Shown here: piece by piece, positions 1 through 7,826 of the stretch
Position numbering within the stretch: the stretch's first letter is position 1
How the letters are laid out: each line of letters begins with the position of its first letter
Assembly (NCBI GenBank): GCA_028280265.1
Contig: JANQMD010000044.1
Span: 37,466-101,465, forward strand
DNA from: Flavobacteriaceae bacterium
GTDB taxonomy: Bacteria > Bacteroidota > Bacteroidia > Flavobacteriales > Flavobacteriaceae
Direction: 5' to 3'
DNA length: 64,000 nt
Notes under the pieces: model-generated
Databases searched by the model: none
Told to the model about the DNA's origin: nothing
The model's input: the letters and a program-made list of their open reading frames with translations, nothing else
Position numbers and translations under genes: made by a program

Positions 1-21
1 AAATTTTTTTTCATAGTAATT

Positions 22-2934
22 ATGAGATACCGTTTATTAGGATTTACAATATGTTTTGCTTTGATATCTTTAAATTATGCATTATCGCAAATCTATACTT
101 TTACACCAGATATAGGGCAGTGTGCTAAGAATGTTATATTAGGCGCCACCATTAATACCTCAGAGACCGACGGAGGTGGAGTTGCAGATTCTATTGATTT
201 AAATGATAATGATGGTATTTTAGATAGTAATAAAAGTAATTGCTCATCTTTAATTTTAGGGGAAAACTTAGCAGTTAATTCGGGATTTGAGTCTGGAAAT
301 ACGGGCTTTACCTCTGATAATAATTATTTTGGAGACTGCTTTGGTTCTCCCCAAAATCAAACTGCTAATTACTATTCAATAGTAAATGCAGGAGGAAATG
401 CTAATAATTGTAATGGTGGTTGGAATATGACTGCATTCGAAGGTGATAGATTTGGGATTTTTGACTTCCCCGAAGCAAATATACAGCAGACATTTTGGCG
501 TCAAAAAATAAATATTGATCCAAACTCTCTTTATTTCTTTTCAGCATATTTTAGTAATGTATTGTCCGTAAATGATGGATTAGTTGGTGTTGCTCCTGTA
601 TTTGCTTTTTATGTTATTGATGATAACTCAGGTGTAGAATCTTTCTTAGGGCAATCAGATGCTCAAATTGATTTGGCCAGAAACTCTAACGGTTGGCAAG
701 AAGCAGGGTTTCAATATACTACAAATGCTTCAGCAACTTCAATAACAATAGAAATTCGTAATGTTTCTTTTGGTCTTATAGGTAATGATGCGGGAATGGA
801 TTTAGTAAGGTTTAGAAGGGCTACATGCGATACTGATGGAGATGGAGTTACAGATTCCGTTGATTTAGATGATGATAATGATGGTATTTTAGATTTAGAT
901 GAAGGATGTTTTGAGGAGTTTGGATGGGCAACATATGATACACCAACGGGCAATAGTGTAACAGGAATAATAGGAGATATACAGTTTACTTATACATCTA
1001 ATGTAAATTTGGACTTAACTCCTGATATTTTTTCGTCTGGATTATCGTCTGGTTGGCCTACTCGATTTAATGTACCTCAAAATAGCCCATCAATAAGAAA
1101 TGTAACTATATCCTCCAACGTCTTAACGTTTAGTACACCAGTACGAGATCCAGTAATTGTTTTTGCTTCTATAGGTAATAATATTTCTGCTTCTGTAGAG
1201 ATGTCAGATCCTTTTATCATAGAATTCGCTGAAAATGTTAACCAATTAACTCCTACCAGAATTCAAGGTACTGAGGGGTATGCTATTTTAAGATTTTCTG
1301 GAACGTATAATAGTTTAAGTTTCGATTACTTGGCAAATGAATTTTATGTTAATTTCACTTTTGGAGTAGTATGTCAAAATTTTACCTGTAATCAAGACAG
1401 TGATAACGACAATATTTTCGATCATCTAGATATTGATAGCGATAATGATGGCATTCCTGATAATATTGAGGCGCAATCTACACTAGGTTATATTTCACCA
1501 AATAATGATGATGCAACAACTTATACTGCTAATAGTGGGGTAAATTCAGCATACATTGGTGGGCTAAGACCTGTAAACTCTGATACCGATGCTATGCCCG
1601 ATTATCTAGATACAAATAGTGACAATGATTGTCTTTTGGATGCCGAAGAGAATAACGAAACCAATGTTGCCATTTTAGGGATAGATGCAGACAACGATGG
1701 CTTGGATGACAGCTATGACGATTTTATTTCTGGTCCTCCACATGATATTAATGACGATATCAATAATCCTGCAACTAATTTACCCGATATTGATAATGAC
1801 CTCGCTTCGGGGGGTGATGTTGATTACAGGGATTTTATAGAAATTACCCCAAGTTTTACAGTCATAACTGCCATTTGTGAAGGCAATACCTTAATCTCAT
1901 TACCCACTACGTCCAACAATGGCATCACAGGTACTTGGTCACCAGCATTTGACAATACCACCACAACAACCTATACCTTTACCCCAGGCCTAGGTCAGTG
2001 TGCTACTACCCAAACCTTAACCATCACGGTACTAAACACTCTTGATGTACCTGTTTTTAATGCTGTAGCCCCCATCTGTGAAGGCGATACCTTAGCCGCA
2101 TTACCTACTACGTCTAATAATGGTATTACTGGTACTTGGTCCCCTGCATTAGACAATACCACAACAACAACGTATACTTTTACTCCAGATGCAGGGCTAT
2201 GTGCTCCAATCCAAACCTTAACCATTACGGTAAACACTCCTGAAGCACCTGTCTTTAGTATTATAGCTCCCATTTGCGAAGGGGATACCTTAACCACATT
2301 GCCTACCATATCCAACAATGGTATTACAGGTAGCTGGTCGCCAGTATTTAACAATACCGCCACAACTACTTATACCTTTACTCCAGATGCTGGACAGTGT
2401 GCTATAGGTACACAACTAACCATTGATGTCCTAAGTATTACTTCGTTAACTGTAGAAGCAGAGGTTATACGCAATAATTTTGATAATACGGCAACGGTTA
2501 TGGTGTTGGTAACAGGCGGTACAGGGAATTATGAATACCAATTAAATAGTGGTCCGTGGCAAACTTCCAGTACATTCTCGGGGCTAAGAAGTTGTAATGT
2601 TTTAAAGTTTAGAGCAAGAGAAATAAGTGGATGTAGTAATACAGCAACTACCTCATTAAATATACTTTTTTATCCTAAATTCTTTACCCCAAATGGAGAT
2701 CTCTATAATCCATATTGGAATATTGAATGTTTACGAGATCAGACATCAGCTAGAATTTCTATATTTGATCGTTATGGCAAATTACTCAAAACGATATCAC
2801 CTCAAGGAATAGGGTGGGATGGTAATTATAACGGTAAACCTATGCCTTCTAACGACTATTGGTTTACAGTAGATTATCTTGATGCCTCAGGAAATTCAAG
2901 AACATTTAAAGCGCATTTTGCATTAAAAAGATAA
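22..2934 (+). CDS. T9SS type B sorting domain protein with calcium-binding and tandem repeats
   Basis: Large secreted or surface protein. A signal peptide (about residues 1-22, ending ALSQ) is followed by acidic thrombospondin type 3-like repeats rich in DxDxDG (for example DTDGDGVTDSVDLDDDNDG near residue 270, and again near 460 and 540), expected to bind calcium. Residues about 610-805 hold three tandem repeats of roughly 65 residues around the pattern ICEGDTL..LPTTSNNGITG and TTTYTFTP. The last 80 residues (FFTPNGD...WNI...IFDRYGKLL...GWDGNYNG) are the gliding-motility/type IX secretion type B C-terminal domain, so export by T9SS is likely. The ligand or substrate is unknown. Oddly, the mature N-terminus begins with YTFTPDIGQCA, the end of one repeat unit, which suggests an internal deletion or recombination. 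Confidence 0.85.
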   Translation: MRYRLLGFTICFALISLNYALSQIYTFTPDIGQCAKNVILGATINTSETDGGGVADSIDLNDNDGILDSNKSNCSSLILGENLAVNSGFESGNTGFTSDNNYFGDCFGSPQNQTANYYSIVNAGGNANNCNGGWNMTAFEGDRFGIFDFPEANIQQTFWRQKINIDPNSLYFFSAYFSNVLSVNDGLVGVAPVFAFYVIDDNSGVESFLGQSDAQIDLARNSNGWQEAGFQYTTNASATSITIEIRNVSFGLIGNDAGMDLVRFRRATCDTDGDGVTDSVDLDDDNDGILDLDEGCFEEFGWATYDTPTGNSVTGIIGDIQFTYTSNVNLDLTPDIFSSGLSSGWPTRFNVPQNSPSIRNVTISSNVLTFSTPVRDPVIVFASIGNNISASVEMSDPFIIEFAENVNQLTPTRIQGTEGYAILRFSGTYNSLSFDYLANEFYVNFTFGVVCQNFTCNQDSDNDNIFDHLDIDSDNDGIPDNIEAQSTLGYISPNNDDATTYTANSGVNSAYIGGLRPVNSDTDAMPDYLDTNSDNDCLLDAEENNETNVAILGIDADNDGLDDSYDDFISGPPHDINDDINNPATNLPDIDNDLASGGDVDYRDFIEITPSFTVITAICEGNTLISLPTTSNNGITGTWSPAFDNTTTTTYTFTPGLGQCATTQTLTITVLNTLDVPVFNAVAPICEGDTLAALPTTSNNGITGTWSPALDNTTTTTYTFTPDAGLCAPIQTLTITVNTPEAPVFSIIAPICEGDTLTTLPTISNNGITGSWSPVFNNTATTTYTFTPDAGQCAIGTQLTIDVLSITSLTVEAEVIRNNFDNTATVMVLVTGGTGNYEYQLNSGPWQTSSTFSGLRSCNVLKFRAREISGCSNTATTSLNILFYPKFFTPNGDLYNPYWNIECLRDQTSARISIFDRYGKLLKTISPQGIGWDGNYNGKPMPSNDYWFTVDYLDASGNSRTFKAHFALKR
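1849..2436 (+). repeat. three tandem ~200-bp coding repeats in the T9SS protein
   Basis: Three in-frame copies of a unit encoding ICEG(N/D)TL, LPT(T/I)SNNGITG and TYTFTP follow each other. Copies 1 and 2 are nearly identical at protein level and copy 3 is slightly diverged. Such units in Bacteroidota surface proteins are usually Ig-like modules and expand or contract by recombination. Confidence 0.8.
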
Positions 2935-3025
2935 ATTTATAAATAATTAAAAATAAGTTTTCCCGATATTTTCTCTTGAAAAAGGGATTCTTATTGAAAA
3001 TAAAAGTATAATCATAAAAAGATTA

Positions 3026-3037
3026 CCGCTTTAGCGG
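3026..3037. repeat. small hairpin just upstream of the enoyl-CoA hydratase
   Basis: CCGC-TTTA-GCGG is a perfect 4-bp stem with 4-nt loop, nine bases before the ATG at 3047. It resembles short palindromes scattered between genes of this chromosome. A role as leader structure is possible but unproven. Confidence 0.35.
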
Positions 3038-3046
3038 AAAGTAAAC

Positions 3047-3799
3047 ATGACACAACCTTACGTAAAACAAACCATAGAAAACGAAGTCGCCTACATTGAG
3101 TTTTTTCACCCAGCTCATAACTCATTGCCAGGAGATATTTTAGCTGAATTAGCGCAAACCATCACTGATGCTGGAAACAATGATGATGTGAAAGTCATCG
3201 TTTTAAAAAGCGGTGGAAATCGTACTTTCTGCGCAGGAGCTAGTTTTAAGGAGCTCATTCATATCAATGATGAAGCTACAGGAAAAGTATTCTTTTCAGG
3301 CTTTGCCAATGTGATCAATGCCATGCGTAAATGCCCAAAATTCATCATTGGAAGAATTCAAGGAAAAACTGTAGGAGGGGGAGTTGGATTAGCCGCTTCA
3401 ACAGACTATTGTATGGGAACAAAATTTGCAGCCATTAAACTCAGTGAGCTGAATATTGGTATCGGACCTTTTGTAGTGGGGCCTGCTATTGAGCGCAAAA
3501 TGGGTCTAAGTGCCATGTCTCAAATAGCAATTGATGCGAATACCTTTTATCCTGCTGAGTGGGCAAAACAAAAAGGATTGTTCACACACGTTTATGAAAC
3601 CACTGAAGAATTGGACGAAGCTGTCAAGGTAACTGCTGAGCACCTTTGCACCTACAATCCAGAAGCTATGCAAGAAATGAAGAAAATTTTCTGGCGAGGA
3701 ACGGATGACTGGGATGCTTTGTTGGCAGAGCGCGCTCAAATCAGCGGAAGATTGGTCTTGTCTGAGTTTACCAAAGAAAAACTGAAAGGCTTTAAATAA
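3047..3799 (+). CDS. enoyl-CoA hydratase/isomerase family protein
   Basis: Crotonase-fold enzyme of 250 residues, the usual family length. The two oxyanion-hole segments are visible: FCAGASF (about residue 61) and GGGVGLAAS (about 110). The family hydrates or isomerises 2-enoyl-CoA thioesters in the cytoplasm. The next gene is PaaY-like, so a role in phenylacetate-type ring-cleavage beta-oxidation (PaaF/PaaG-like) is plausible. The branched-chain keto-acid operon 1.5 kb away makes a branched-chain acyl-CoA substrate an alternative. The sequence alone does not decide the substrate. The ATG is preceded by a small hairpin and no clear Shine-Dalgarno sequence, as is normal in Bacteroidota. Confidence 0.8.
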   Translation: MTQPYVKQTIENEVAYIEFFHPAHNSLPGDILAELAQTITDAGNNDDVKVIVLKSGGNRTFCAGASFKELIHINDEATGKVFFSGFANVINAMRKCPKFIIGRIQGKTVGGGVGLAASTDYCMGTKFAAIKLSELNIGIGPFVVGPAIERKMGLSAMSQIAIDANTFYPAEWAKQKGLFTHVYETTEELDEAVKVTAEHLCTYNPEAMQEMKKIFWRGTDDWDALLAERAQISGRLVLSEFTKEKLKGFK

Positions 3800-3905
3800 T
3801 ACCGAATACAGAATACTGAACATAGAACGCAGAATTCTGAAGTTGAATCCAATAAACTTCAATATTCGATATTTTTTATTCAATATTCATAATTTAATAT
3901 TTCAC

Positions 3906-4502
3906 ATGATTTATTCTTTCCAAGGTTATATTCCTGTAGTACACGAATCGAGTTTTGTGCATCCGTTAGCGGCGGTCACAGGAAATGTCATTATTGGTAA
4001 GAATTGCTATATCGGTCCAGGTGCAGCCATTCGAGGTGATTGGGGACAAATTATTTTAGAAGATGGTGTCAATGTACAGGAAAATTGTACGGTTCACATG
4101 TTTCCTGGAAAATCCATTACTTTAAAAGAGAGTGCTCATATCGGTCACGGAGCCATTATTCATGGTGCGAATATTGGGAGAAATGTACTGGTTGGGATGA
4201 ATACTGTGATTATGGATGATGCTGAAATCGGTGACGAGAGTATTATCGGTGCTATGGCATTTGTCAAAGCAGAAACCAAAATCCCCAGAAGAAGTTTGGT
4301 GGTTGGAAATCCTGCTAAGGTTGTTAAAGAAGTTAGTGATGAAATGATTGCTTGGAAAACCAAAGGAACCGAGTTGTATCAGCAATTGCCCAAAGATTGT
4401 CACGACAGCTTGCGAGAAGTAGCGCCTTTGCGAGAAGTTCCCAAAGACAGACCGAAACAAGAAGAAATATACAAAACCTTACGAGAGCAGTTTAAAAAGT
4501 AA
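3906..4502 (+). CDS. paaY: PaaY-like hexapeptide-repeat protein (gamma carbonic anhydrase fold)
   Basis: 198 residues from the internal ATG. The ORF-track start at 3843 adds an AT-rich leader (NFNIRYFLFNIHN) that reads as intergenic sequence. Left-handed beta-helix hexapeptide repeats run from about residue 10 to 140 (for example VIIGKNCYIGPGAAIRGDWG, HIGHGAIIHG, VLVGMNTVIMDD). The C-terminal part (AWKTKGTEYQ-like segment, then VAPLREV) matches the PaaY subfamily rather than general gamma carbonic anhydrases. PaaY is a thioesterase-like accessory of aerobic phenylacetate degradation. The upstream crotonase supports that pathway, though the core paaABCDE genes are not in the window. Confidence 0.8.
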   Translation: MIYSFQGYIPVVHESSFVHPLAAVTGNVIIGKNCYIGPGAAIRGDWGQIILEDGVNVQENCTVHMFPGKSITLKESAHIGHGAIIHGANIGRNVLVGMNTVIMDDAEIGDESIIGAMAFVKAETKIPRRSLVVGNPAKVVKEVSDEMIAWKTKGTELYQQLPKDCHDSLREVAPLREVPKDRPKQEEIYKTLREQFKK

Positions 4503-4596
4503 AAAATACGAATGTAGAATATTGAATAAAGAAGTTGATTTTTAGGAAGTTAAATTAGAACTTACTTTGTCATTTATTATTCAGTACTGAGTATTC

Positions 4597-5070
4597 TTAA
4601 ATCAACAGTTTTTCCAAATCAATCTCATTCGTCTCTTTTCCTGTAGAAAGCGTAATTAAGCTTTGTACACTTCCTAAATAAGGAAGTAAGGTCAATTTAG
4701 TGATGATAAACTTCTCATAAGATTCAATGTCTTCTACCACCAATTTTAAGAGATAGTCAAAATTCCCACTCACACGATGGCATTCAATAACCTCTGGAAA
4801 CCCTTGAATCTCTTTCACAAATTTCTCCAGATAACTACGTGTATGACCTTGCAACGTAATACCAACAAAGACAATTTGTTTCAGGCCTAATTTTTTATAG
4901 TTCAACCTTGCGACATAATTGGAAATATAGCCTTCCTTCTTTAGCTTTTTAATGCGCTCAAAAATAGGAGTGGTTGATAAACCCATTTCTTCTGCAATGC
5001 TCTTTACAGTTCGATCAGAATCTTTTTGTAAAATCTGCATAATCTTGATGTCTAGATTGTCCAACTTCAT
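4597..5070 (-). CDS. Lrp/AsnC family transcriptional regulator
   Basis: 157 residues starting at MKLDNLDIKIM. The longer track start adds a hydrophobic leader unlike the family. The N-terminal winged HTH (about 1-50, DRTVKSIAEEMGLSTTPIFERIKKL) is followed by an RAM/ligand domain (about 65-140) with the usual beta-alpha-beta pattern. It is transcribed divergently from the branched-chain 2-oxoacid dehydrogenase operon across a 176-bp gap. Since Lrp-type proteins usually sense amino acids and regulate neighbours, control of E2-ilvE-E1 in response to a branched-chain amino acid is the natural inference. Confidence 0.88.
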   Translation of the reverse strand: MKLDNLDIKIMQILQKDSDRTVKSIAEEMGLSTTPIFERIKKLKKEGYISNYVARLNYKKLGLKQIVFVGITLQGHTRSYLEKFVKEIQGFPEVIECHRVSGNFDYLLKLVVEDIESYEKFIITKLTLLPYLGSVQSLITLSTGKETNEIDLEKLLI

Positions 5071-5212
5071 GACTTGAGTAATAAAATTATTTTCAACGAT
5101 AAATATAAAGCTTTGAAAAGAATAAAATAACATGATATAATAATATTAAAGAATTTTATTATTAATAAATCATATATTGTGTTTTTAAAAATTTTTAAAA
5201 TATCTTATTTTG

Positions 5213-5220
5213 TACTTTTG
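5213..5220 (+). promoter_or_regulatory. putative Bacteroidota -7 box of the branched-chain keto-acid dehydrogenase operon
   Basis: TACTTTTG fits TAnnTTTG exactly and lies 26 nt before the E2 start, in the AT-rich gap shared with the divergent Lrp-type gene. No clear TTG -33 box is seen at the ideal distance, so the promoter may depend on an activator. The Lrp-type protein is the obvious candidate. Confidence 0.4.
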
Positions 5221-5246
5221 TTCCTCTTTGTAAATCAATGATTTTT

Positions 5247-6563
5247 ATGGAATTTGAGTTGAAAATGCCTCGATTAGGAGAGAGTATAAAAGAAGTGGCT
5301 ATCATTACTTGGTTCAAATCTGTAGGTGATATCATCGAGGAAGACGAGATGTTGCTTGAGGTAGCGACAGATAAAGTAGATTCTGAGATTCCTTCAACGG
5401 TCTCTGGTGTTATAAAAGAGATTTTTTTTGAGCCAGATACCGTCGTAAATGTTGGAGATACGATTGCGATTATTGAAATGGATGAGTCTGTAAAATCAAA
5501 GTCCAAGGAGAAAGCAAAAGAAGTATCCAGAAAAACCGAAAAGAAACCAGTTGCTAAAAAACGAAAACTTAAAAGTTCAGCCCTTCGACAAGCTCAGGGT
5601 AACACTTCGATTTCAACTTCAACTCCAGTAAAGAACAATACATTTTTTTCCCCACTCATCATCTCTATTGCTAAGGAACAGCATATTAGTTTTGAAGAGT
5701 TGGCTCGTATTCCTGCTTCAGGAAAAGATGGGAGATTACGAAAAAGCGATCTGTTTAAATATATTGAAGGGGGGAGACCTTATCAATACGTACAACCTAT
5801 TGCAGAACCAGATCCAACAGCATATCGTATTCCACAATTAAATCTTGATAAGGGAACTGGGAAGATTGTAAAGATGGATCGAATGCGTCAAATGATTGCC
5901 GATCATATGGTGTATTCGAAACATACCTCACCTCATGTGACTGCTTATGTTGAAGCCGACCTAACAGAAATGGTGAAGTGGAGAAATGAAAATAAACTTG
6001 TCTTTCAAGAAAAGTACAACGAGAAACTCACCTTTACACCACTTTTTGTGGAAGCTGTGGCAAAAGCAGTGAAAGCTTTTCCTATGATCAATGTTTCTGT
6101 AGATGGAGAGAATATTATTGTAAAGGAAAACATCAATATTGGAATGGCTACCGCATTGCCTAGTGGAAATCTGATTGTTCCTGTGGTGAAAAATGCAGAT
6201 ACGAAAGATCTTGAAAAATTGGCAAAAGATGTAAATCAATTGGCAGGAAAGGCAAGAGACAATAAGCTTAATGCCGACGATATTCAAGGAAGTACATTTA
6301 CTATTTCCAATGTAGGAACCTTTGGAAGTGTGATGGGAACTCCTATTATCAACCAGCCAGAAGTAGCCATTTTGGCTTTGGGAATCATTAAAAAAAGAGC
6401 TGAAGTACTCGAAACTTCAGAAGGAGACGAAATTGCAATTCGAAGTATGATGTACTTATCACTTTCTTTTGATCATCGTGTGGTAGATGGGTACTTAGGA
6501 GGAAGTTTCTTGCGTCGTGTTGCAGATGAATTAGAACAATTTGATACAAGTAGAAATATCTAA
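5247..6563 (+). CDS. 2-oxo acid dehydrogenase E2 (dihydrolipoamide acyltransferase), likely branched-chain type
   Basis: 438 residues from MEFELKMP. The track start three codons earlier is also possible. Domain order is: lipoyl domain (about 1-78, lipoylated lysine in ATDKVDSE), a Lys/Ala/Ser linker, peripheral subunit-binding domain (about 135-170, SPLIISIAKEQHISFEELARI), and the catalytic acyltransferase core (about 205-430) with the active-site motif DHRVVDG. It transfers the acyl group from E1 to CoA. Together with fused E1 and IlvE downstream it forms a branched-chain amino-acid degradation or branched fatty-acid primer route. Part of the linker (SALRQAQGNTSIS) is encoded by a copy of the dispersed palindromic repeat (see the repeat at 5581). 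Confidence 0.88.
   Translation: MEFELKMPRLGESIKEVAIITWFKSVGDIIEEDEMLLEVATDKVDSEIPSTVSGVIKEIFFEPDTVVNVGDTIAIIEMDESVKSKSKEKAKEVSRKTEKKPVAKKRKLKSSALRQAQGNTSISTSTPVKNNTFFSPLIISIAKEQHISFEELARIPASGKDGRLRKSDLFKYIEGGRPYQYVQPIAEPDPTAYRIPQLNLDKGTGKIVKMDRMRQMIADHMVYSKHTSPHVTAYVEADLTEMVKWRNENKLVFQEKYNEKLTFTPLFVEAVAKAVKAFPMINVSVDGENIIVKENINIGMATALPSGNLIVPVVKNADTKDLEKLAKDVNQLAGKARDNKLNADDIQGSTFTISNVGTFGSVMGTPIINQPEVAILALGIIKKRAEVLETSEGDEIAIRSMMYLSLSFDHRVVDGYLGGSFLRRVADELEQFDTSRNI
5581..5610 (+). repeat. dispersed palindromic repeat inserted in frame in the E2 gene
   Basis: CCTTCGACAAGCTCAGGGT matches the core also found, in the other orientation, in non-coding gaps at 14555 and 25395. Here it is read through in frame and encodes part of the flexible linker between the lipoyl and subunit-binding domains, where extra residues should be tolerated. 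Confidence 0.7.
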
Positions 6564-6566
6564 AAA

Positions 6567-6631
6567 CGTCATTCCGAACGGCGTGAAGGAATCTCATGGA
6601 TGAGATTGCCGCGCTTCGCTCGCAAAGACAG
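6567..6631. repeat. dispersed repeat between E2 and ilvE
   Basis: This combines a GTCATTCCGAACGGCG-type segment, a 7-bp inverted repeat (AATCTCA-TGGA-TGAGATT, 6590-6607) and GCGCTTCGCTCGCAAAGAC. It is of the same style as the other chromosomal repeats. The ORF-track start of ilvE at 6600 lies inside this element and is therefore an artefact. Confidence 0.65.
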
Positions 6632-6644
6632 AATACAGAAAATC

Positions 6645-7712
6645 ATGTCATATAATATCCAAATACAAACCGTTGAAAAGTCCAAAGTTGACAATGTAGA
6701 TTTTAACAATATTCCAATGGGAACGACCTTTACAGATCACATGTTTATCTGTGATTATGCAAATGGTGTATGGGGAACTCCAAGAATTCAACCTCTAGAA
6801 TTCATTCCTACGCATCCAGCTGCCATGGCACTACATTATGGGCAAGCCATTTTTGAGGGAATGAAAGCTACTGTAGATACGGAAGGTAACCCCATGTTGT
6901 TTAGAGCAGATAAAAACGCAGCAAGATTGAATTTCAGTGCCGATAGAATGGGAATGCCTCATTTTCCAGAGGATTTATTTGTAGAAGGGTTAAAGCAATT
7001 GGTGGCTTTGGAACAGAGTTGGATTCCTCCACAAGAAGGAAGTGCTCTGTATTTGAGGCCTTTCATGTATGCAGATGAACCCTTTATTGGGATGCGTGCT
7101 GCGAACAACTTTAAGTTCATTATCATGGCTTCTCCTGCAGGTCCATTTTTCACAAAAAGAATCAAATTGTATGCAGAAACGAAATACATCAGGGCTGCTG
7201 CAGGTGGAACTGGAGAAGCGAAAGCTGCGGGGAATTATGCTGCTGCTATTCGTCCTACAGAGATTGCAAAATCAAAAGGATATGACCAAGTATTATGGTT
7301 AGATGCTGTTGAACACAAATACATTCAGGAAGTAGGAACGATGAACATTTTCTTCAAAATCGATGGCAAATTCATCACACCAGAAAAAGATGGTGCTATT
7401 TTGGATGGAATTACTAGAATGAGTGTCATCGACTTATTGCGTTACAAGGGATATGAAGTGATTGAGAGACCTATCACCATTGATGAAATTGAAAAGGCTT
7501 CTAATAATGGAACCTTAGAAGAAGCTTTCGGAACAGGAACAGCGGTAGGAATTGCGTACATTCAAGAAATAGGAATGCACGATAAAACCATTCATGTTTC
7601 AGATGAAAGCCCAGTAGGACTGGATATTAATGATACATTGAATGGGATTAAAATGGGGAAAATAGAAGACAGGTTCAATTGGATGATTAAGATTGAAAAA
7701 GAGTTTGTATAA
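6645..7712 (+). CDS. ilvE: branched-chain amino-acid aminotransferase
   Basis: 355 residues starting at MSYNIQIQ. The 15-residue extension in the track comes from an intergenic repeat. It is a fold-type IV PLP enzyme of the BCAT (eukaryote-like) subgroup: YGQAIFEGMKA near residue 67, the PLP lysine in GGTGEAKAAGNYAAA (about 187-201), EVGTMNIFF near 230, and a C-terminal GTGTAVGI segment near 310. It interconverts Leu/Ile/Val and the 2-oxo acids used by the flanking E2 and E1 proteins. All three genes are co-directional, so co-transcription is likely. Confidence 0.93.
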   Translation: MSYNIQIQTVEKSKVDNVDFNNIPMGTTFTDHMFICDYANGVWGTPRIQPLEFIPTHPAAMALHYGQAIFEGMKATVDTEGNPMLFRADKNAARLNFSADRMGMPHFPEDLFVEGLKQLVALEQSWIPPQEGSALYLRPFMYADEPFIGMRAANNFKFIIMASPAGPFFTKRIKLYAETKYIRAAAGGTGEAKAAGNYAAAIRPTEIAKSKGYDQVLWLDAVEHKYIQEVGTMNIFFKIDGKFITPEKDGAILDGITRMSVIDLLRYKGYEVIERPITIDEIEKASNNGTLEEAFGTGTAVGIAYIQEIGMHDKTIHVSDESPVGLDINDTLNGIKMGKIEDRFNWMIKIEKEFV

Positions 7713-7744
7713 TTAAAATGCCACCGGAACTGACAAATGATTTT

Positions 7745-7822
7745 GTCATTCCTGCGAAGGCAGGAATCAAAAGAGAAAGAATACATTTAATTTAAATAGA
7801 TTCCTGCCTTCGCAGGAATGAC
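7745..7822. repeat. 23-bp perfect inverted repeat pair (REPIN-like) before the E1 gene
   Basis: Two copies of a 23-bp element (7745-7767 and 7800-7822) are exact reverse complements separated by 32 nt. Each copy is itself a hairpin, ATTCCTGC-GAAG-GCAGGAAT. The right copy ends four bases before the ATG of the E1 gene, so the mRNA could fold over the initiation region. Confidence 0.85.
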
Positions 7823-7826
7823 CTTT

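Noticed and set aside
1995-2363. 122-residue minus-strand ORF with internal repeats
   Set aside because: Antisense shadow of the tandem repeats of the T9SS protein. Its apparent repeats mirror the sense repeats.
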